From Chlorokybus atmophyticus (lineage: Eukaryota > Streptophyta > Chlorokybophyceae > Chlorokybales > Chlorokybaceae), in the NCBI GenBank assembly GCA_009103225.1, contig RHPI01001292.1:1-64000 (forward strand): DNA of 64,000 bases, in the 5' to 3' direction. The notes beneath the pieces are model-generated. The model saw only the letters and a program-made list of their open reading frames with translations, did no database searches and was not told where the DNA came from. The translations under genes and the position numbers were made by a program. This document shows, one piece after another, positions 35,017 through 47,880 of the stretch; the first letter of the stretch is position 1; each line of letters starts with the position of its first letter.

Positions 35017-35970
35017 TTAGGAGACGTCTTGGTGATAAGGTACCACAGCTGGATCATTGATTTGGACTTGCGCCCCAGCACCTGCTAAGGCGACTGTGGC
35101 CTGTGCAGCATTGGCAGCTTCTTGCTGCAGCTTCTGTCTCTGCTTTTCCTGCAGGTAGTCGTCCATCGCGCTTGCGCATGCCAGCGTTTCAAGAAAGTCG
35201 TCTTCTTCGTCCTCTTCTCGTCTCCGCTTCCGCCTCCCCTGGTCTTCCTTCATCCACATGGTGATTACTGTGATGAAGGCCATCACCAAAACCGTCAGGA
35301 GCCGCAGCCGCTTCTTCCATGCATCTGTACACAACGCAACTGGCTGTCAACTACACCTCACCATCAGTCAACTACGTCTGCACCTCAAACACTGGTTGTA
35401 AACCCTACGTAATGTGCGCAGGCAGGGATGTTATAGAATGACACACTGGAAGGAAACCTACCGTTACGTTGTTGAAGATCCGCTTCGACCTCCTCCTCTG
35501 CGAAACCTGAACCTCCATTTGAAGATGCTGCGAGCTGTTCAGCTTGGATGGAACCTGTGTACAACATGGCACTGTGAGCCTCGCAAAACGCGTTAGCACC
35601 ACATTCCTTTATCAATGGTATAGCGGTTTTGAGCTAAGGGAGGTGGGTTTGACAACCACGCTATTTTTTCACCACACAAGTGCAACATAAATGACTAATC
35701 ATACCACTCCAGGCTTATTAAGAACATTGAGAAGCATGTCTTATGCACTAGGCCTGCGAAACAGAGACGCTCCACCTCACCTTCAACAGCTTCAGCTGCC
35801 CTCTCCACCGCAGCCGCTGCCTGCACGAGCCCAGAGCTGGTGGCGGCAGCGGCTTCTGCTCCCTGTTGCGTCACCCCATCTAAACCCGCCTCCGCCTCCA
35901 ACGAGGCCGCAGTAGCCTCCGCCATCGCCGCCGACACCGCCGCCGCAGCGGCGGCGAGATCGCCCGCCAT
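35017..35970 (-). CDS. Predicted single-TM protein with Ala-rich N-terminus, 227 aa
   Basis: Exons 35705-35970, 35462-35571 and 35017-35324 join in phase and end in TAA or an equivalent stop at 35017. The first 75 residues are almost entirely small and acidic (MAGDLAAAAAAVSAAMAEAT) and form a predicted helix. After a polar linker comes one hydrophobic segment (LRLLTVLVMAFITVITMWM). A strongly charged helix follows (RRKRRREEDEEDDFLETL) and then a Gln-rich coil. One membrane pass with a charged cytosolic or stromal coil is likely. I do not recognise the family. The acceptor of exon 2 has an alternative a few bases away, so a short stretch may differ. Confidence 0.62.
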
Positions 35971-37079
35971 ATAGCAATAATCCACTATACTGAAACGCCT
36001 TGTGGTGTAAGTGAAGTTCAAATCCTAAATGAACCCAACGATTGCTCTATCCGGCATTCAACAAGGTACCGTTTGAGCTGGTGGCTGATGCCAAACCGGT
36101 TGCCATGGCATAACGGTAAACGGTGAGGGCTGTTTGCGTCGTCTTTGTTGGCCTTCAACTATTGACTGTAACTACGACTCACTCAGAACGGTGAGGCCGC
36201 CGCGAACGTTCGAGAAAGCCAACGTAATGTCAAGGCTAGGATATGCGAAGACCCTAACGTTGGCGGTGTAGTGAGCGGCGGCAGCCTTGGCGGATGAGAG
36301 GGACACACAGGCGGCATGGCGTTTCACGTAAAGTGCCCTTTCACATGGTAAAGATGTACAGCACACTTGCATTGCAGTGTCATAGTTTTGTATCACTGCA
36401 ATGCAATTTCTTTCTGATGCTCTCTTGCTGTTACTGTTTGTAAAAGTGACACCAGGCTTGCAATCAGAGGCTCTTTGGCATGCGTGTAACGCGAGTTCAC
36501 TTACATCGTCGCAAAATGGTTTGAGCTGAACTTGCCTTCTCAAGTCTGCATGTCAAGCAGCTTAGGGTTTAGGTCTCTGTTGAGATTCAGTAGTCAGCAG
36601 CCAGCTTGTGATCACGTAGAGCTGGGGCAGGATATTAATCGCATTTCGTGCACCTGCATTGCTAAATTACCCAGCACCTATGCTCAAGGGATTTGCATGG
36701 AGTGCTAGCATGCCGCATCAGCATCTGGTAAAGTAGCTGGCCTGGGTTGAGTCAGTCAGGCTGTCTCTCAAGTCTTTTTGAAACTGACTTAGGGACTCTG
36801 TTGACACATTGACTGCGCATAGTATGCAAAAGTTGTGTCCACATTGTTCGACTGGCACATTGCATGTGTTGGTGAGTGTCACCTCCTGTGGCAGATTGTT
36901 GGTTGTGCAACTGCTACTGTTTATAGCAGTAGCCGCTCGTGAACGTTAAAGAAGTTGCGTGTGTACCATAGAGGTTGGTTTTATATCCTGCCTGTTGACC
37001 ATTGTTTGTAGTCTGCTTGTACGCTCATCCGTCTGCATGTCATGCTTGCAGCCAGGCCATATGCTACTGTGTACCCGGG
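35971..37079. other. Intergenic region upstream of the PHD-Tudor gene
   Basis: A minus-strand frame at 36172-36543 (123 codons) has mixed composition and no clear splice or domain support. A telobox-like cttagggttta lies at 36561-36571. The rest looks like promoter/5'-UTR sequence for the gene starting at 37080. Confidence 0.35.
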
Positions 37080-40000
37080 ATGCCGCCTGCAGCGCGCACC
37101 GCGGCTGGTAGCGCACTAATTGCGGAGCAGGCCAGGAAGCTGCTGGCGCTGTGGAAGCAGCCGCACCTAGTCGTGCAAGAGGACCCCGGCGGAGGCGTCG
37201 ATGTGCTGGTCCCGAGGCTGGCCGTGAAGAAACGCAGGAACCGCGATGCGCCGGAGACCAGAAGCTCCAGACGCGCAGCAGGCGTCTCGCCCGACAGCAG
37301 CAGACCCAAGTCACAGAGAGAAATGGTGAGTTGCTCAATTGTCGACTTTGTTTGTGGCTTGAGCATGATCCTGTGTGCGTGCCCCATCAAATCACGTATA
37401 TATGAGAAGAAGTATGCCCTTGATGGGAGGGATGCTTGCATGGGTTTCTGGTTGCAAGATGCAATGGCAAAACTTGCTCAGCATGCTTCTGTCCATTCGC
37501 TGGCTTTTGTTTGTTAATCTGTTTGCATCTGCAGGTGGAGGAAGTTAAGGAGAAGTTGGCAGCAGCGCGAATCGCAGCCAAGCAGGCCGAGCGAAAGCGT
37601 GCAATGCAAGCTGAGACATCTGGAAGGGAAGAATCGCAGCCCGCAGGTTCTGTTCCAGTACCAACTGTGGACGCAGGCAATGCAACAGAACCTTCGCAAG
37701 TGCCGAGGCTGAAGATCAAGGTGCGCCCGCCTGAGCCATCACTGGTGCCAGTCATCAGCAGGGAGAGCGCAGATGCGGCGACTCCCGGCAGCGCATTGGA
37801 AGCGGATGCTTCGAGCCCTCCTGGCAGGGGGAAGCAAGGTGTACAAACGACACAAGCCGATGCAGATTCAGCTGGCGAGGGTGGTGAGCCCGTATCAGAT
37901 GCAGAGAATGCAGATGGCTTGACACAAGACGATTTGGCAGCACTGGCGAAAAGGAAGAAGAAGAAACATCGGCAACGCCAGCTGCGCAAAGATGAAGAGG
38001 CCTTGCAGCGCGCGGTTATTGAGTCGGCACAGTTGGCAAGTGAGACACCAAACCATGTTATTGAGTGTTTGCGCTGCAAGTCATCAGCCAACACGTGTTG
38101 GGCACGGACAGGCTCACATCATGTGCGCACCTTTGCAGCAGAGTTGTTGCGTAGCATACTGACAGGCCTGCTGTCATGTGCAGGCCAGGGTCCAGAAGGT
38201 CCAGTGGATCCGCTTGCATGCGAGGTACTTGCTGACTAGCTGCATGATGAGGTTTGTGTGTCTGAACAAACCTATGGGTCCCCAGGTCTGCCACCGTGGC
38301 ACAGAGAAAGAGAAGATGGTGGCCTGCCACACCTGCAAAGCTCGCCGTCACATGATATGCGAAACGCCACCGCTACGGGTTGGTTTGTGCTACAAGGCAA
38401 TGCTGGTCGGATGCCTGTGCCAGTTGAGTGTGTTACATGGCTCACTTGTGCTGCAGGTTATGCCGCAAAGGTATCTGTGCCCTCAGCATGTGAGGTGCCG
38501 CTGCTGCAATACGTCTGTACCCGGCAGCGGATCCACTTCAAGGCGAGTGACATAGCGTAAAGTATAGGCAGCCAGCTGTCAGCCATACATGCCACAACAT
38601 CAACCACAACATCAATTCAGCAAATCGCGTGCAGGTGGATGTTCGGCTACACACTTTGCGATGCTTGCGGTCGGCTGTTCAAGAAGGGCAACTACTGTCC
38701 AATCTGTCTTAAGGTAGGTCTGATGGTTTGGCAATCCTGCTTGCTGTGTTACTTGGGAGACTGCAGACTGCACGCTTGAGTGAGCTGTTACGCTGTGTCT
38801 GAGATACAACTCCAGGTGTATCGCAACAATGAAGCAGCACCGATGATCTGTTGCGACAGTTGTCAGCAGTGGCTGCATTTGCCCTGTGCGAAACTGACGT
38901 GAGTCATTTCTTGCTTTGTATATGTGGCCAGCTGCACATATGGCTTGCGCAAACTCTTAACACTCTTAACCCATGCGTTGTCTTGTAGTGACAAGCAGTA
39001 CAAGAAGTACAGTGACTCTCCAGAGCTCAAGTTTCAATGTGATGTCTGCAAAGGAAAAGCACCAAAGGTAGGCAGGCATGCATTGACCGGGACAGGACAA
39101 GCGCACTGTTGCCCCATCTTGGACATCGAGGTTATGTGCGTATGTAGTTTTTGCTTGCTCAATCAGAGTTCTGAGTCTATCCATCTGATGTTGCCAGGTG
39201 CCAGAAAGCCTCGAGCTAGCAGCAGAGATGATGATGAAAATGGATGGCATTCCAGTGCCCAAGACTGCTGCCGCGTTTCCTGAAGAGGACGACTCTCAAC
39301 CAGAAGCTCCTTCAACTGAGCCTCTGGCAGATGAAAAGCCTTCAGCTGAACACGAACGCGAAAAACCATCCTCTCCTACGCGTCCAAGCACGGCAGCAGC
39401 AGAGGCTGCTGTCGAAGACACTGTCAATGCCCCTGGTGAACACAAGCGCAAAAGGAAGCACATGAAGCACCCAGCAGAAGAGAGCACAGCAGTTATACAA
39501 GATGTAGCAGAAGCAGCAGAGGTTGCGGTTGGAGACACTACCAACGTGCCGCCTGGTGAACACAAGCGCAAGAAGAAGCACTTGAAGCATCAAGCAGAAG
39601 AGAGCACAGCAGTTAAACATGTTGGAGCAGAAGCTGCTGCAGCCAAATCCGGTGCACAAGGCGCTGCTGCTGAACTGCCAGTTGCCGGTGGCATGGATGG
39701 TGCCAACAAGGAAACCAAGATGGAGACACAGACACCGTTCCCCAAGACTGTCAAAGGGAAGCGTACCACCAACCGACCAGCGTCCGGAGGCAACATGAGT
39801 GTTAAAGCTGAACCCGCAGGCATTGAGCCGAGCACAGCTGCTCAAGCGTCTGTGTCTGAGGAGAAGGTTATAGACATCAAGAAAGGTAAGCACTTGTCTT
39901 GTAAAGTCAAGAAACCTGCATGTTATCGCGGCCTTTGGCTAGGTTGAAGTCCAGTTAGTCATCTGCAATGAGCTTTCCTGTGCTGCTGGGTACAGAAGCA

Positions 40001-41091
40001 GCAGCGCCAACAGAGGAGCCAGTGAAGTCAAAGGGGCGTCGCACAGTCAGCAATACACGTGATACACCCGCAGTAGTAAAGCCCAAGACTGTGACCCTAC
40101 CATCATCTGTTGTGGAAGGTTGGTCTCTTGTCCATGCCGCAGCTTGTACTGTAACTGCATACGTCTGCATTCAGTCGATCAAAGACCCCGGCTGTTGATG
40201 CGTCTGTGCAGGCGAACATACTCCCTCAGATACCGGCACTCCCACTGGCAGCATCAGCATGAAGTTGAAGTTCAAAATGCCCAAAGCGGCCGCCGCATCT
40301 GCAGCTGCGACGGCAACAACACCGCGACATCAGGCTCGCGATGCCACCACATCACAGGAAATGCACGCTACAGAACCGAGAACTCGCCAGAGCAGGGCAG
40401 GGCAGGTGAAGGAGGAGGAGAAAGAACACTCGCCGACTGTCAAGGCAGCCGGCACTGCAGACAAGAAGGGTAAGGCAGCGACCGCGAGAGACCCGGGGTT
40501 GAAACAGCTGCCCACTGGCAGTTCGCCATTGAAGGAAAGGGATTTCGAGCATGAAGATGACATGATGGGTAGACGGGTTGCTGTGTTCTGGCCGTTGGAC
40601 AATGTCCACTATCTTGGACGCGTTACTGGAGTGAACACAAGACGCAGGACGGTTAGGGTGGTGTATGATGACGGCGATCATCAAGAGGTATCACAGAGCT
40701 GTGTCTTTTCTTCTCATGTGTGAAGCATGCTTGTCAAGCGGCATGACTTTACAATGAATGCCCATGTGTAAAGACCATGTGTTGACCACTCACTGGTGTG
40801 TATTTATGCAGGTGGCGTTGGGGGGTGAAGAGCAATTGGTATGGTTGCCAGATGAGGACTCCCCGTCTGCTGCTCACTTGAAGCCTGCTGCAAAAGGATC
40901 AGGTGGCGCGAGCAAACAGGCACGCTCTGCTCGTCGACCTCGTAGTGACGCGGTCGACGCTGTTGATGAACCTCAGGTAGTGCTTAATGCAGCACTGTGT
41001 GTGACGCACTGACTGTCTGCGCCCAACTGACTTGAGTGTGTGCCAGTTGCAGTCCCCAGAGCTGCACCGGCGCAAGCGCACAAGACCTTGA
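37080..41091 (+). CDS. PHD-finger and Tudor-like chromatin protein, 900 aa, 13 exons
   Basis: Exons: 37080-37325, 37535-38039, 38184-38224, 38286-38378, 38457-38542, 38635-38713, 38816-38898, 38989-39067, 39198-39885, 39996-40118, 40212-40687, 40812-40976, 41053-41091. All junctions keep phase. Residues about 260-410 hold a double zinc module of PHD type: ACEVCHRGTEKEKMVACHTC, MICETPPLR, RYLCPQHVRCRCC, LCDACGRLFKKGNYCPICLK, then MICCDSCQQWLHLPCAKL and FQCDVCKG. A long disordered, Lys-rich part has a duplicated block (GEHKRKRKHMKHPAEEST and GEHKRKKKHLKHQAEEST). Near residue 765 is a Tudor-like barrel (GRRVAVFWPLDNVHYLGRV, then RRTVRVVYDDGDHQEV). Such proteins read histone marks in the nucleus. 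The intron after exon 5 starts with GC (AAG|GCGAGT). Confidence 0.9.
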
Positions 41092-42148
41092 TTGGCGGTT
41101 TGGACACCAGTGTACATATATCCGTCTGGGTACTCTATGTAGATTATAGAATAGCTAGCAGATGGCGCTGAGGTAAGCTTGGTTGAATGCTCTGTGTATG
41201 AAACGTATTACGGGTGCTGATGCCGTACACGACTGCAATCTGCGTGGCGTTTTACTTGTTGTGGAGCACGCATTCTCCGGAGCACCCAGTACAATCAAGA
41301 ACATCACGATACTGTCAGGTATACGCGTATGTGGAATGTGCGATTCAATCATTGTTGACTGTGCGGCTGTAAGCGAACGCTTGCACCTGTTTTCCCAAGA
41401 GGCGGTTGTTTGATTGTGGCTCAATCATTGGCAAACGCTGTACGCCTGTACCATCCACTGAGCATAGTCAGAAAATTGCATGCTTAGCCTGTTACATCAG
41501 CATGCCAGGGCAAGTTGTTCACTGTCACATCAAAGTTAAAGATGGGAGATTGTAAGCCACCGGTGTGTCAAGGACACCAAGACCAACGGTGACACGTTGC
41601 TGGTGACGCATGCAGCGGTGAGCATATAGTAGTGCTGCGTTCTATCTCTTGCCAAAATTACCCACCACCGCAGCCAATGTACGCACATACCCCAACACCA
41701 TTACAAGCAGCCGCCCTTTGGTCAAGGACGTTAGAGCATCTTCCGTCCTTGCACGGACACAACAACAATTCTGTGTTTGTGGTTAATACTGGACACATTC
41801 CAAGAAAGCTTGGATGCATGACATGAGAATAGGTTTGCAGAGCGACAGACACATTGGCCTTCTGTATCCTCCATAGCGCACCATAAAAAGTAGCTCACTG
41901 CTGTAGTGGGCCTGTAAAGCATCGCATGCATAAGTGAAGGCGCACAGCAGGCAGTGCAACTTCATGGTTTAGCTATAGGTGGGTATGCAGGTTTACAGAC
42001 AGAGAAGCCAAGTGCTTGGTCACAAGATGTGACTTCAACTCATACAGGGTGTACAATGCAAGCGTGCACCTACGCAAATGCTGTCACACACCTACGCTCA
42101 TGCAAAGCGTGAGATATAGTACAAGGCCGGCGCCTGTGCTTCACTGTA
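41092..42148. other. Convergent spacer between PHD-Tudor and MscS genes
   Basis: No coding signal beyond short random frames on both strands. Likely 3' UTRs and spacer. Confidence 0.5.
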
Positions 42149-44088
42149 TTACTTCACAATGCTCTGAGCCTTTTTCTCACTCTCGTGTATGTAGGAGTCT
42201 TCCACGACAAACTCCGACTGCATGAACGCGGCATTTGGAACGTAAAGGCGCTTCTTGCCATCGCGCAGTACTGTATACCGCAAATCAACTGACTCGCAAA
42301 CTCCCTGAAACCACGCTGATGTTCCCACTCCAGTCAAACCAGGAGCTGAAGTGGCAATGGTAATCTTGTCGCCGGAGCGGAAAGGCTCTGCCACTATCAA
42401 GAAGAAGCCTGCTATGAGGTTGTTGCACACATCCTGCACGGCAGTTAACGCTGTTAGTGTGGAACGAGGACAAATGCTGTACTGTTGATTACATAGCATG
42501 GTAGTGCTATGCCTACCTTGCTACCAAGTGCGAGAGCCACTGCAGCGGGCAGAAGCAGACTGTACACATTCACACCAAACCTGCACAGACAACCAGTGGT
42601 GTCAAACCACAAGGGCGTCACTTTGTAAAGGGCGTATGCACGTGCACATTGATTACATGGCACTTACGTGGACAGGACTGTGCCGATCGCAACAGCCAGT
42701 GCTGCAACCCTGAGACAACAGCAAGCATGCATAAGTCAACTGCAAGATCGCCTTGCTGCCTGCTGTGCTTCCCACGGAATACTGTACTTACTCGGCGCCT
42801 ATGCGCATGCCCTGAGCTACATGTGGCGAGAGGACGTGCCCTTGGGCCATCGTGGCGATCCACTTCTTGGCCAAGGTGTTCAGAAACCAGAGAATCCACA
42901 GTATGCATGTTGAGCTCCTGCAAACAAGTCAGCACAGTCAGCAGTTGTACATGACGAGCGAACAAACCAGGGTGATGCAAGAGCATGCAATCAAGTTGCA
43001 CACACACACATGCAAGAGGCTAAGCTTACCCAAGGCGAGGCAGGATGACAGACGCGTTCGTCTGAAGGGTACGCAGCGCAATACCCACTGTGAAGACCAA
43101 AGGTGCTATGAGAGGAAGCGACACCTGTGACATGCAGCAGCATCAGCAAGCAAATACGTACGTACGCGCACAAGTACGTTCAGAACAGCGGTTTAAATAA
43201 TGCTTAAGCAATGTACATCAAGTTACTTACCGACTGTGCAGAAAAGAACGCCATCAAGGTTGCGACAGCTTGCGAGATGCGATATGTGATGTTGGCGACA
43301 GAGAAGGACAGCATGATGCGCTTCACCCAGGGCTGCTCAGTTATTGATTGTATTCTTGACCATCTGCAATGGACGGACATGAAGTCAGTTTCTCGAGGAC
43401 AGCATGCTACTCAGACTCGGTAAGCGTGTCACTGATGTGACATGCTTAACATGCAACGTATGCAGTGTATAACCCTCGCATATGACAATCTCTTTCATAC
43501 GACTGTGACATGACTCCTTTGCTTGCGCGCCAGGTGTTGTCAAGCAATCTACACATGTGAAACTTGGACAGGCCTGTGTTCTAAAGCATGCATTGAACTA
43601 CTTACTCTCTACTACGTAAACAACAAGCTGCACACTCCCAAGAACGACACTTACGGGTCATTTTTGCGGCGTTCTTCTTGCGCTTCAGCAGCATAGTGCG
43701 AGTTTTCTTTTTGCGCCTCCTTCTCTTGCCACGCCTTGAGACTGTCAATATCAGCGGGGTCGGCTTCGTGATGACTGTGCGCGCTGTTAGTGTGGTTGCT
43801 GCCGCCGTAGTCCGCGGCAGCATCATGCATGACCAGGTACGCCAGCCTGTGCCTCCGCCGCTGCTGCCTAGACCCCCTCAGCGACAACCTGCAAGCCCCA
43901 AAACCCTTCCCCCGCTGCTGCTGACCAGGCTGAAACCCTACCAGGCCATGCTGCTGCTTCCCGCTGGTGCCTGCGGCGCACGCCGGCGGCACACTCCTCT
44001 GCAAGGGACTGCGCAACTCTACGGCTGCCCTTCCACCACCCAACCACGCACACTCATACTCCATGGACGACGCCGACGCCGCCGCCAT
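42149..44088 (-). CDS. MscS-family mechanosensitive channel, probably plastid-targeted, 392 aa
   Basis: Exons 43655-44088, 43231-43363, 43030-43124, 42792-42917, 42668-42709, 42517-42580 and 42149-42433 join in phase. MscS channels open under membrane tension and release ions. Plant plastid members (MSL2/3) protect organelles from osmotic stress. The first 140 residues are Ala/Ser/Arg-rich with few early acidic residues, consistent with a transit peptide. Four hydrophobic segments follow (SLPLIAPLVFTVGIAL; CILWILWFLNTLA; VAALAVAIGTVLST; VYSLLLPAAVALALG). The family block is DVCNNLIAGFFLIVAEPFRS plus GDKITI, then GVCESVDLRYTVLRD and YVPNAAFMQSEFVV, the MscS beta domain. The long C-terminal alpha-beta cage of bacterial MscS is short here. 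Confidence 0.88.
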
Positions 44089-45400
44089 CCCCGCCGCCGT
44101 CCCCGCCAACGACGCCAACGACAAACACTACAATGCACACAACTTTCTTCTGTTTGGATTTTTTGCTTCCCGCGTCCCTGAGACAAAAGTGCCCGCCCGC
44201 TCGTCGCAGTTGGGGAGTCGCAGCGTGCGTCGCTGGTTGAGAGCACGGAGACGCGCTAGACAACGATCAACAAATTACCCATCCTTTTTATTTTGTTTGC
44301 GGAAGCCCGCGCGTGCCAGCTGGACTAGTACGAGCTGCGTTGGCGCCACAAAGTTAAACCGTACCTGGGGAAACTCTAGCCAAGTGTACGGCTGTACACG
44401 GACCCTACTTGTACCGCAGCTAGGACCTATCCAAGACCACATATAAGCCTTTCCTGCCTATTTGCTTCTTTATAAATCCAGCCCGTACTTTTTAATACGT
44501 GTACATTCAAAAAGCAGTAGGTTCAAAATGGACATTTAAGTGCAACCGCACAATTTACGAAGTCTGCAAAGACAATGTATTGCAAAACCTTCCCTGGTCA
44601 TGCCGAAAGTTTCGACATGTCCAGGGAAGGTTAGGGTAAATCGCCCTAACTTCGTAGTTGCCCCTAACTTCGTGACTACGTAGTTAACAGGCGCTGTAGG
44701 CCGCATCTGTGCTCCGATTGGCTTGAGACTTATAGGGTAGGTACTAGGCATGTGTAGGCTTCTGCTGACCCCGGAATGTAAACGGATAAGAGTGGCGGTT
44801 TGTACAGATATTTGTACATGGGGCATAGCACACAATTTGCGTGTGCATGATGCATAGACTTTGCTTGATTATGGCTTTGGCATTTGTTGCTCAAATACAA
44901 TGAAACCAAGCGCAAACGACTCCTCTCATAATGTTTGATTTGTATCTGAAGTTTTATTTTAATTAACGCGGTATTATAAAAGTCAGGTGGTTAGGTTGAG
45001 GGGGGTAATGCGTAACGTTTTGAGTAAAGTGTGAAAGTATTATAGGTTGGTGGTTGGCTATGAATTTTGGCTTGGCGCCTTGTCCTAACATGCTAGGCCG
45101 TTTCAAATGTGTAGGGCTATTTGCCAATTGTGCTATTGCTCGTAGTGTGCTCAATGTTAAGGTGAGGGTGCGGGGTGGTAGAAGTTCGCATGGCACATTT
45201 AGTGGATGCAAGTGAGCGCATGCAAATGTGTTGAGGCACAAGCTGTGTGTTGCACGGTTTGTTTAAGAATACAAGTCCTACCTACCTGTAACAGCACCAC
45301 CGTCGCCGGTGATGCCCCTTCAATCCTCTACCCCAACTCCCACACCGCCTATGACAAGCCTTTCAACGGCGTGGCCGCCACTGAGCAGAGAACTGCAAAG
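44089..45400. other. Intergenic region with inverted-repeat words
   Basis: Upstream of the MscS gene. At 44577-44623 an aaccttccctgg arm pairs with ccagggaaggtt. At 44628-44690 ccctaacttcgtag and cccctaacttcgtgacta are tandemly repeated, and a related copy in inverted orientation lies near 49523-49555. No gene supported. Confidence 0.4.
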
Positions 45401-45419
45401 TCCTTCACATCAGTTTGAT

Positions 45420-45814
45420 GTGACCTTTTATATCAAGAGTATAAAAAAAATATACCTTTCGATAATTAACTCACAACTAGACATCGACCCTACAGATTGG
45501 GTAGTTAGGAAATCTAGCGTGAGCCAATCACAGCTCAGATAAAATACCTATCGATAAGGTACCTATCGAAAGATACCTATCGTACGGTACCCAACGAGAT
45601 AGTGACCACATTTTATCAAATGTGACACTAAATAGGCTTGAATAAGCGGTTCTACACCCATTGGGACTTATTTACGCTATGATAAAGCATCATAGCCTTA
45701 TAAGCGAGGTCCCGTAGAAAAGAGGTATAAATAAGCATATTCAGATACTTATTCTTGCAAAATGTGTTATTTGGGTAGCAATAATATCCCTATTATTATT
45801 GCTCCCGTTACATT
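45420..45814 (-). mobile_element. 3' LTR of the minus-strand gypsy element (boundaries approximate)
   Basis: On the minus strand a polypurine tract (GGGGGGGAA) at 45815-45825 is followed by TGTAACGGGAGC, a usual gypsy LTR start. The region contains TATA-like words and tandem acctatcga words around 45545-45590. The far LTR end is uncertain and no 5' LTR copy was found. Confidence 0.5.
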
Positions 45815-45938
45815 CCCCCCCATTTAGGTTTTCAACGTCCTCGTTGAACTCAAGTTGATCAGGCTTGATTTTAAGTAGTTGTAACCAGTGAGATAGCAGG
45901 ATATGACAAGGTGGTAATGAAACTGCGCTGCCAGTCTG

Positions 45939-47880
45939 TCATAAAACCAAGCCCACAGTGTACGGAACAGGACGTGAATCCCAATAAGCTCGAAGCAACT
46001 CGCGGCAGTGCGTAGAATGCCTGTCGAGCTTCCAACTGTTATGTTCTGGGCCATACCCTTTCCATTTCACCAAATAGCGAGTCGCGCTTTTATTTAGCTT
46101 ATGGTTTAATATAGCTTCCACCTCGTATTTGAGCTCGCTGTCCACCTCAACTGGCAGTGGTGGAGGCTGTGTTCTACCGTCTGAGCGGTAAGGTTTCAAC
46201 AAGTTCACATGGAACACGTTGTGTATACGCACATTTGGGGGCAATTGCAGTCGATAAAGATGCATACCAACTCTATGAGTGATAGAGAAAGGACCTAACA
46301 ATCGGGGCAGCAACTTGCGAGCACCCGTACCTTTGATGGTTATGTTCTTTGCGTTAAGCAAAACTTTATCGCCGACATCGAAAGTGGCCATTCTTTGATG
46401 TGTATTGGCATAAGCTTTTTGCCTGTCCTGTGCTTCTGACAGACATAGCTTGGCTCGAGCCAAATTTTCTTACATATCAGTGGCAAATTCCTTTGCCGCT
46501 GGTACAGTCAGGGCATTGCGAGGTACACGCAATGACGCTGGTGTGTTTAGGCGAATCCTATAATTCAAGAAAAATGGGGTTTCCTTTACACTTTCTTGCC
46601 ACGCGTTGTTCACAGCGAACTCTGCCATTGGCAAGTACCTGTCCCAATCAGCATGGTTAGGAGCCACATAGTGGCGAAGCATTTCTTCCAGTATTAGATT
46701 TGCTTATTATTATTATTATTATTTATTATTTAATTTGCTCGCTCTGTTTGTCCGTCCGTTTGCGGGTGGAAAGCAGTCGACATGCTTTGTTTTACCCCCA
46801 ACAATTCACAAACTTCTCTCCAAAACATGGAGACAAATCGAGGATCACGATCTGTGATAAGCTCAAGCGGTACACCGTGAACTCGAATGACCGTGGACAC
46901 AAATAAATGTGCCAAATCCCGCACTCACGGTTGTGGAACACGGGGCAAAATGCACCATTTTTGCCAAACGGTCGACAAAAACCACAATAGCAGTGTATTT
47001 AGCTGCTGTTTCAGACAGGTCAATAATCAAATTCATACCAACATTATCCCACTTTTGCTCTTGAATTACTAACGGTTTAAGCAATCCCGCTTGTTTTTGT
47101 CGTAGTGGCTTATTACGCTGACACACGTCACATGTGCGAATATATTCATCTCCATAAGCTGACATTGACGGCCATCAGTATAACTGTTGCGCAGCTTTAA
47201 GTGTTTTGTGTTTCCCCAAATGCCCAGCATACGGCGGGTCATGCACTGAATGTAAGCATTGCTTACGCAAGTCGCCCGAGTTGGGAATTGCCAACTGCTC
47301 CCCTTTATACCACAGATTGCTAACAGCACTAAGCTGTTGCAAGTTGGTTTGATTGCTAAACCAATCATCTGAGTTATAGCCTGTAGACACTTCCTTTGTG
47401 AAAGGATCTTCAGGCTGTTGCACATTACGTGTACTTCGAAAGCGCGTAAGTGCCAAAAGAGCAGGGCTACGACTTGGTAGATCCCCCACATGGGTGCAAC
47501 CTGGACGGTATTGCCAAGTGAAAGTGAAACGAGAAATGAATTCAATCCACCTAGCTTGCCGCCTCGACAGGTTCTGTTGCGTATGAAAGAATGTGAGCGG
47601 GTTGTGATCAGTAATCACTGAAAACTCCACACCTTCCAAGTAGCAACGCCATGTGCGCAGCGCGTGCACCACCCCAAGCAATTCCTGCTCAGTGGTTGTG
47701 TAATTACGTTCAGCAGGAATGAACTTTCTGCTTTCATATGCACATGGTCTGTCATCCTGTAGAAAGACTGCCCCACACCCAATGGTGGAAGCATCACTGA
47801 TCACCACAAAAGACTTGGTGCTTTTATGGTCGATTTGTGGTAATTTAATGTACCTTCCCGTTACATTCCCCCCCACTTAA
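45939..47880 (-). pseudogene. Ty3/gypsy pol relic (RNase H, integrase, chromodomain), 5'-truncated
   Basis: Minus-strand frames give RNase H (VVISDASTIGCGAVFLQDD; FSVITDHNPLTFF), the integrase H2C2 finger (GHLGKHKTLK, CDVCQRNK), and the integrase core (VFVDRLAKMVHFAP; GVPLELITDRDPRFVSMFW; STAFHPQTDGQTERAN). A C-terminal part and chromodomain follow (KYEVEAILNHKLN, RYLVKWKGYGPEHNSW). Catalytic D...D positions in the integrase are visible. Frameshifts occur near 47165 and 46925. A TAA/ATT microsatellite (46701-46735) splits the integrase, and a stop lies near 46470. Reverse transcriptase, gag and the 5' LTR are missing. It belongs to the chromovirus group, as does the plus-strand copy at 17-20 kb. 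Confidence 0.88.
46701..46735. repeat. (ATT)n microsatellite inside gypsy integrase
   Basis: tattattattattatt-type repeat that interrupts the integrase frame between ERAN and the following coding block. Confidence 0.8.

Noticed and set aside
36172-36543. 123-codon minus-strand frame as a gene
   Set aside because: No domain, no splice signals, and composition like the surrounding spacer. Kept only as a note in the intergenic entry.
37387-38094. Minus-strand 235-codon frame opposite the PHD-Tudor exon 2
   Set aside because: Shadow frame; the plus strand keeps phase through twelve further exons.
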